Shown here in pieces: positions 62,125 to 64,000 of a stretch of 64,000 nucleotides of DNA. Numbering within the stretch: position 1 is the first letter of the stretch; the number at the start of each line of letters is the position of its first letter. The DNA is from Candidatus Vesicomyosocius okutanii. Its GTDB lineage: Bacteria > Pseudomonadota > Gammaproteobacteria > PS1 > Pseudothioglobaceae. A program made the translations under genes and the position numbers. The notes beneath the pieces were generated by a model. It was given only the letters and a program-made list of their open reading frames with translations. It had not been told where the DNA came from and searched no databases. The DNA is taken from positions 958,155 through 1,022,154 of the forward strand of contig NC_009465.1 in NCBI RefSeq assembly GCF_000010405.1. The letters run 5' to 3'.

Positions 62125-62210
62125 TGGTGCCGATGGCCGGACTCGAACCGGCACAAGCATAGCTTACTACCCCCTCAAGGTAGCACGTCTACCAATTCCG
62201 CCACACCGGC
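62125..62210 (-). tRNA. tRNA-Leu, anticodon GAG
   Basis: 86-base type II tRNA on the minus strand. The acceptor stem is GCCGGTG paired with CATCGGC followed by encoded ACCA. The D arm contains AATTGGTAGACG, the anticodon arm CTACC-TTGAGGG-GGTAG gives GAG, then a variable arm and the T arm GCCGGTTCGAGTCCGGC. It follows secG by 17 bases and is likely cotranscribed with tpiA-secG. Confidence 0.97.
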
Positions 62211-62227
62211 CATATGAGTTAGTAATA

Positions 62228-62599
62228 TTAATAATCTGGAATATCAATAACATCTAACTTATTTAAAATAGGAGTAACCGTAGCAATAGGAACATCAGGT
62301 ACCACTAGCTTTCCTGTCGTTACTTGTTCCATAATACTTATTGGCTTATTACCAATACTACCATCATGAGTCGCTAAATAAGCTAACGTCAAACTAGTTA
62401 AAAAAAAGCCCAAAGATAAACCAGTAATTAACTTATAAAGAAATGAATTTGCACCTCTTACACCAAAAACCGAACCAGAAACACCAGCACCAAAAGCTGC
62501 ACCTGCATCAGCACCTTTACCATGTTGCATTAAAATTAAAACAATTAAACTTAGTGCTAAAAACATATGAACAATCAAAATAAATTGAAAAGACATCAT
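62228..62599 (-). CDS. secG: Protein translocase subunit SecG
   Basis: Small SecYEG subunit of 123 residues: first helix FILIVHMFLALSLIVLILMQ, then HGKGADAGAAFGAGVSGSVFG, then the second helix. The tail is longer than needed for function, as in many gammaproteobacteria. Its ATG overlaps the tpiA stop (TAATG). The order tpiA-secG-tRNA-Leu is conserved in the class. Confidence 0.95.
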   Translation of the reverse strand: MMSFQFILIVHMFLALSLIVLILMQHGKGADAGAAFGAGVSGSVFGVRGANSFLYKLITGLSLGFFLTSLTLAYLATHDGSIGNKPISIMEQVTTGKLVVPDVPIATVTPILNKLDVIDIPDY

Positions 62600-63345
62600 T
62601 AACTAGCCTTACAAATTTGTAAGAAATCTTGCGCTTTAAGTGAAGCCCCCCCAATTAATCCCCCGTCAATATCTTTACAATTCATTAATTCAGCTGCATT
62701 TCTAGGATTCATACTACCGCCATAAAGAATCGAAGTAATTTGTGAAACATTATCATCATATTTAGCAAGCATTGAACGAATAAAAGCATGTGTATCTTGT
62801 GCTTGCTGAGGTGTTGCAGTAATACCTGTACCAATTGCCCAAACTGGTTCATAAGCCACAATAATATCTTTAAACGCATCAATACCAACCAAATCAATTA
62901 CCGCTTGAATTTGTTCTGAAACCACTTCCTGAGTCTTGCCAGAATCTCTATCTTCTAATAATTCTCCAATACACAAAAGTGGAGTTAAGTTATTATTCAA
63001 TGCAACTTGAACTTTTTGTGCAACAATCTCATTATTTTCAAAATAAAGACTTCTGCGTTCTGAGTGACCTACAATAACATATCGAGCACCAAAATCTTTA
63101 ATCATATCAACACTAACTTCACCTGTAAAAGCACCTGATTTATTAATATTCAAATCTTGTGCGCCTAAATTTAGTTGTGAACAACCAACTAATGCTTCAA
63201 CCTGTGCCATATAAGGAAAAGGTACACAAATAATTACCTTAGATTTAACATCTACCATACCAGATAAAATATCCATTACTAATATGTTAGTTGCTTCTTT
63301 AGAAGCATTCATTTTCCAGTTACCTGCTATGATTACTTGACGCAT
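62599..63345 (-). CDS. tpiA: Triose-phosphate isomerase
   Basis: Interconverts DHAP and glyceraldehyde-3-phosphate for the Calvin cycle and glycolysis. The open frame runs back to 63402, but MRQVIIAGNWKMN at 63345 is the family start (248 residues). Catalytic residues are Lys11, His94 (VGHSERRSL) and Glu166 (AYEPVWAIGTG). The phosphate loop is LYGGSMNP and GLIGGASL. Confidence 0.97.
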   Translation of the reverse strand: MRQVIIAGNWKMNASKEATNILVMDILSGMVDVKSKVIICVPFPYMAQVEALVGCSQLNLGAQDLNINKSGAFTGEVSVDMIKDFGARYVIVGHSERRSLYFENNEIVAQKVQVALNNNLTPLLCIGELLEDRDSGKTQEVVSEQIQAVIDLVGIDAFKDIIVAYEPVWAIGTGITATPQQAQDTHAFIRSMLAKYDDNVSQITSILYGGSMNPRNAAELMNCKDIDGGLIGGASLKAQDFLQICKAS

Positions 63346-63414
63346 AATAATTATCTTATTAAAAAAAGAAATAATGTTACGCCATTTAATTATAAAAATC
63401 AAATCTCTAAAAAA

Positions 63415-63933
63415 TTAATGTGAAGATTTAGAGCCAAAATACAAAGCCAATGAAACCATTAAAATACCTAAAGAAAAATAAATCAAATCTAATGATGAAT
63501 TAAATGACATTGACAAAGACACTTCAAAAAAAGTAACCACTAAAATCATAAGTATTACTTTAGCAAGTTTAGACTTTAAATCATCTAACGAATTAATCAC
63601 CAATACTTTAGATGATTGATCACTCTCTTTAGCCTCATCAATATCACTAATAAAAAGTTCATATAAACCTAATGAAAAAATCAATAAAATAGTTGCTAAC
63701 AAAAACCCATCAATCGAACCCACTGTATGTGCAACTAATTCAATCTTTAATACCTTTCTAACCTCTGATGTAGCTATTATATAATCAAAAGTATGAACTA
63801 ATAAAGCAAATACATCAACTGCAGTAATCACAAAAAGTAATAATGACAATAATAATGAAGAAATAACAGCTACTAAAACCATATAACGAGAACCCCACAA
63901 TAATTTTTCAAAATACTTTTCTAAACCATTCAT
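63415..63933 (-). CDS. UPF0114 (YqhA-family) membrane protein
   Basis: 172 residues from MNGLEKYFEKLLWGSRYMVL at 63933; five extra codons upstream are less likely. The N-terminal motif LEKxFExxLWxSRxxVL and four predicted membrane helices identify the UPF0114/YqhA family, whose function is unknown. A middle segment, IDGFLLATILLIFSLGLYEL, is typical. It lies 69 bases upstream of tpiA on the same strand. Confidence 0.88.
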   Translation of the reverse strand: MNGLEKYFEKLLWGSRYMVLVAVISSLLLSLLLFVITAVDVFALLVHTFDYIIATSEVRKVLKIELVAHTVGSIDGFLLATILLIFSLGLYELFISDIDEAKESDQSSKVLVINSLDDLKSKLAKVILMILVVTFFEVSLSMSFNSSLDLIYFSLGILMVSLALYFGSKSSH

Positions 63934-64000
63934 TGAATAACCCCACACACATAATACTAATACTTTAGTATATCATTACTTAATTTTAATTCAAATTTTT

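Overview
The window is one continuous, strongly AT-rich bacterial chromosome segment. It carries almost only housekeeping and biosynthetic genes of gammaproteobacterial type. There are no insertion sequences, phage genes, CRISPR arrays or restriction systems. Sulfide:quinone oxidoreductase, a repeat-rich secreted protein resembling sulfur-globule proteins, complete amino-acid, haem, ubiquinone and fatty-acid genes, several decayed genes and long non-coding stretches together point to a reduced-genome, sulfur-oxidising, chemoautotrophic endosymbiont. The best fit is the vesicomyid clam symbiont group (Candidatus Vesicomyosocius / Candidatus Ruthia). That assignment is inferred from gene content and composition, not from a database search.

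Layout. 1-8.2 kb: gltB (5' end outside the window), folA, a Maf-family pyrophosphatase, mfd. 8.3-16.1 kb, mainly minus strand: an adenosine-kinase-like gene, ispH, fkpB, accD, trpA, hemE, rpmE and a CcoI-type copper ATPase. 16.3-18.3 kb: an exported unknown and glmU. 18.9-25 kb minus: trpB, trpF, two unknown genes, topA, smg, then a dprA fossil. 26-30.2 kb plus: rpmH-rnpA-yidD-yidC, a TauD-like dioxygenase, an ampD fossil, kdsC. 30.8-37.6 kb minus: the complete nine-gene F1Fo ATP synthase operon. 37.8-41.3 kb: sqr, a recN fossil, nadK, grpE. 41.4-42.4 kb: a pentanucleotide microsatellite and a thioredoxin-like fossil. 42.4-59.3 kb plus: dsbD, aroQ, accB, accC, argC, erpA, gltA, ubiE, ubiJ (with an early stop), ubiB, rplY, pth, ychF, gpmI, rpe, rpsB, tsf. 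59.8-64 kb minus: the sulfur-globule-like gene, a second exported small protein, tRNA-Leu(GAG), secG, tpiA and a YqhA-family membrane protein.

How it works together. Sqr feeds electrons from sulfide into the quinone pool, whose ubiquinone is made with UbiE and UbiB, and the ATP synthase uses the resulting proton gradient. Rpe, TpiA and GpmI serve the Calvin cycle and lower glycolysis. GltA, GltB, TrpA/B/F, ArgC and AroQ supply carbon and amino acids, as expected for a nutritional symbiont. The fossils dprA (transformation), recN (recombination repair) and ampD (peptidoglycan recycling) show active genome reduction. The perfect microsatellite, tandem duplications and long palindromes in the spacers fit relaxed repair and replication slippage.

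The most interesting elements are the two-repeat secreted protein with its strong promoter and 5' hairpin, the nested palindrome over the end of its neighbour, the readable gene fossils, and the amber codon at position 5 of ubiJ.
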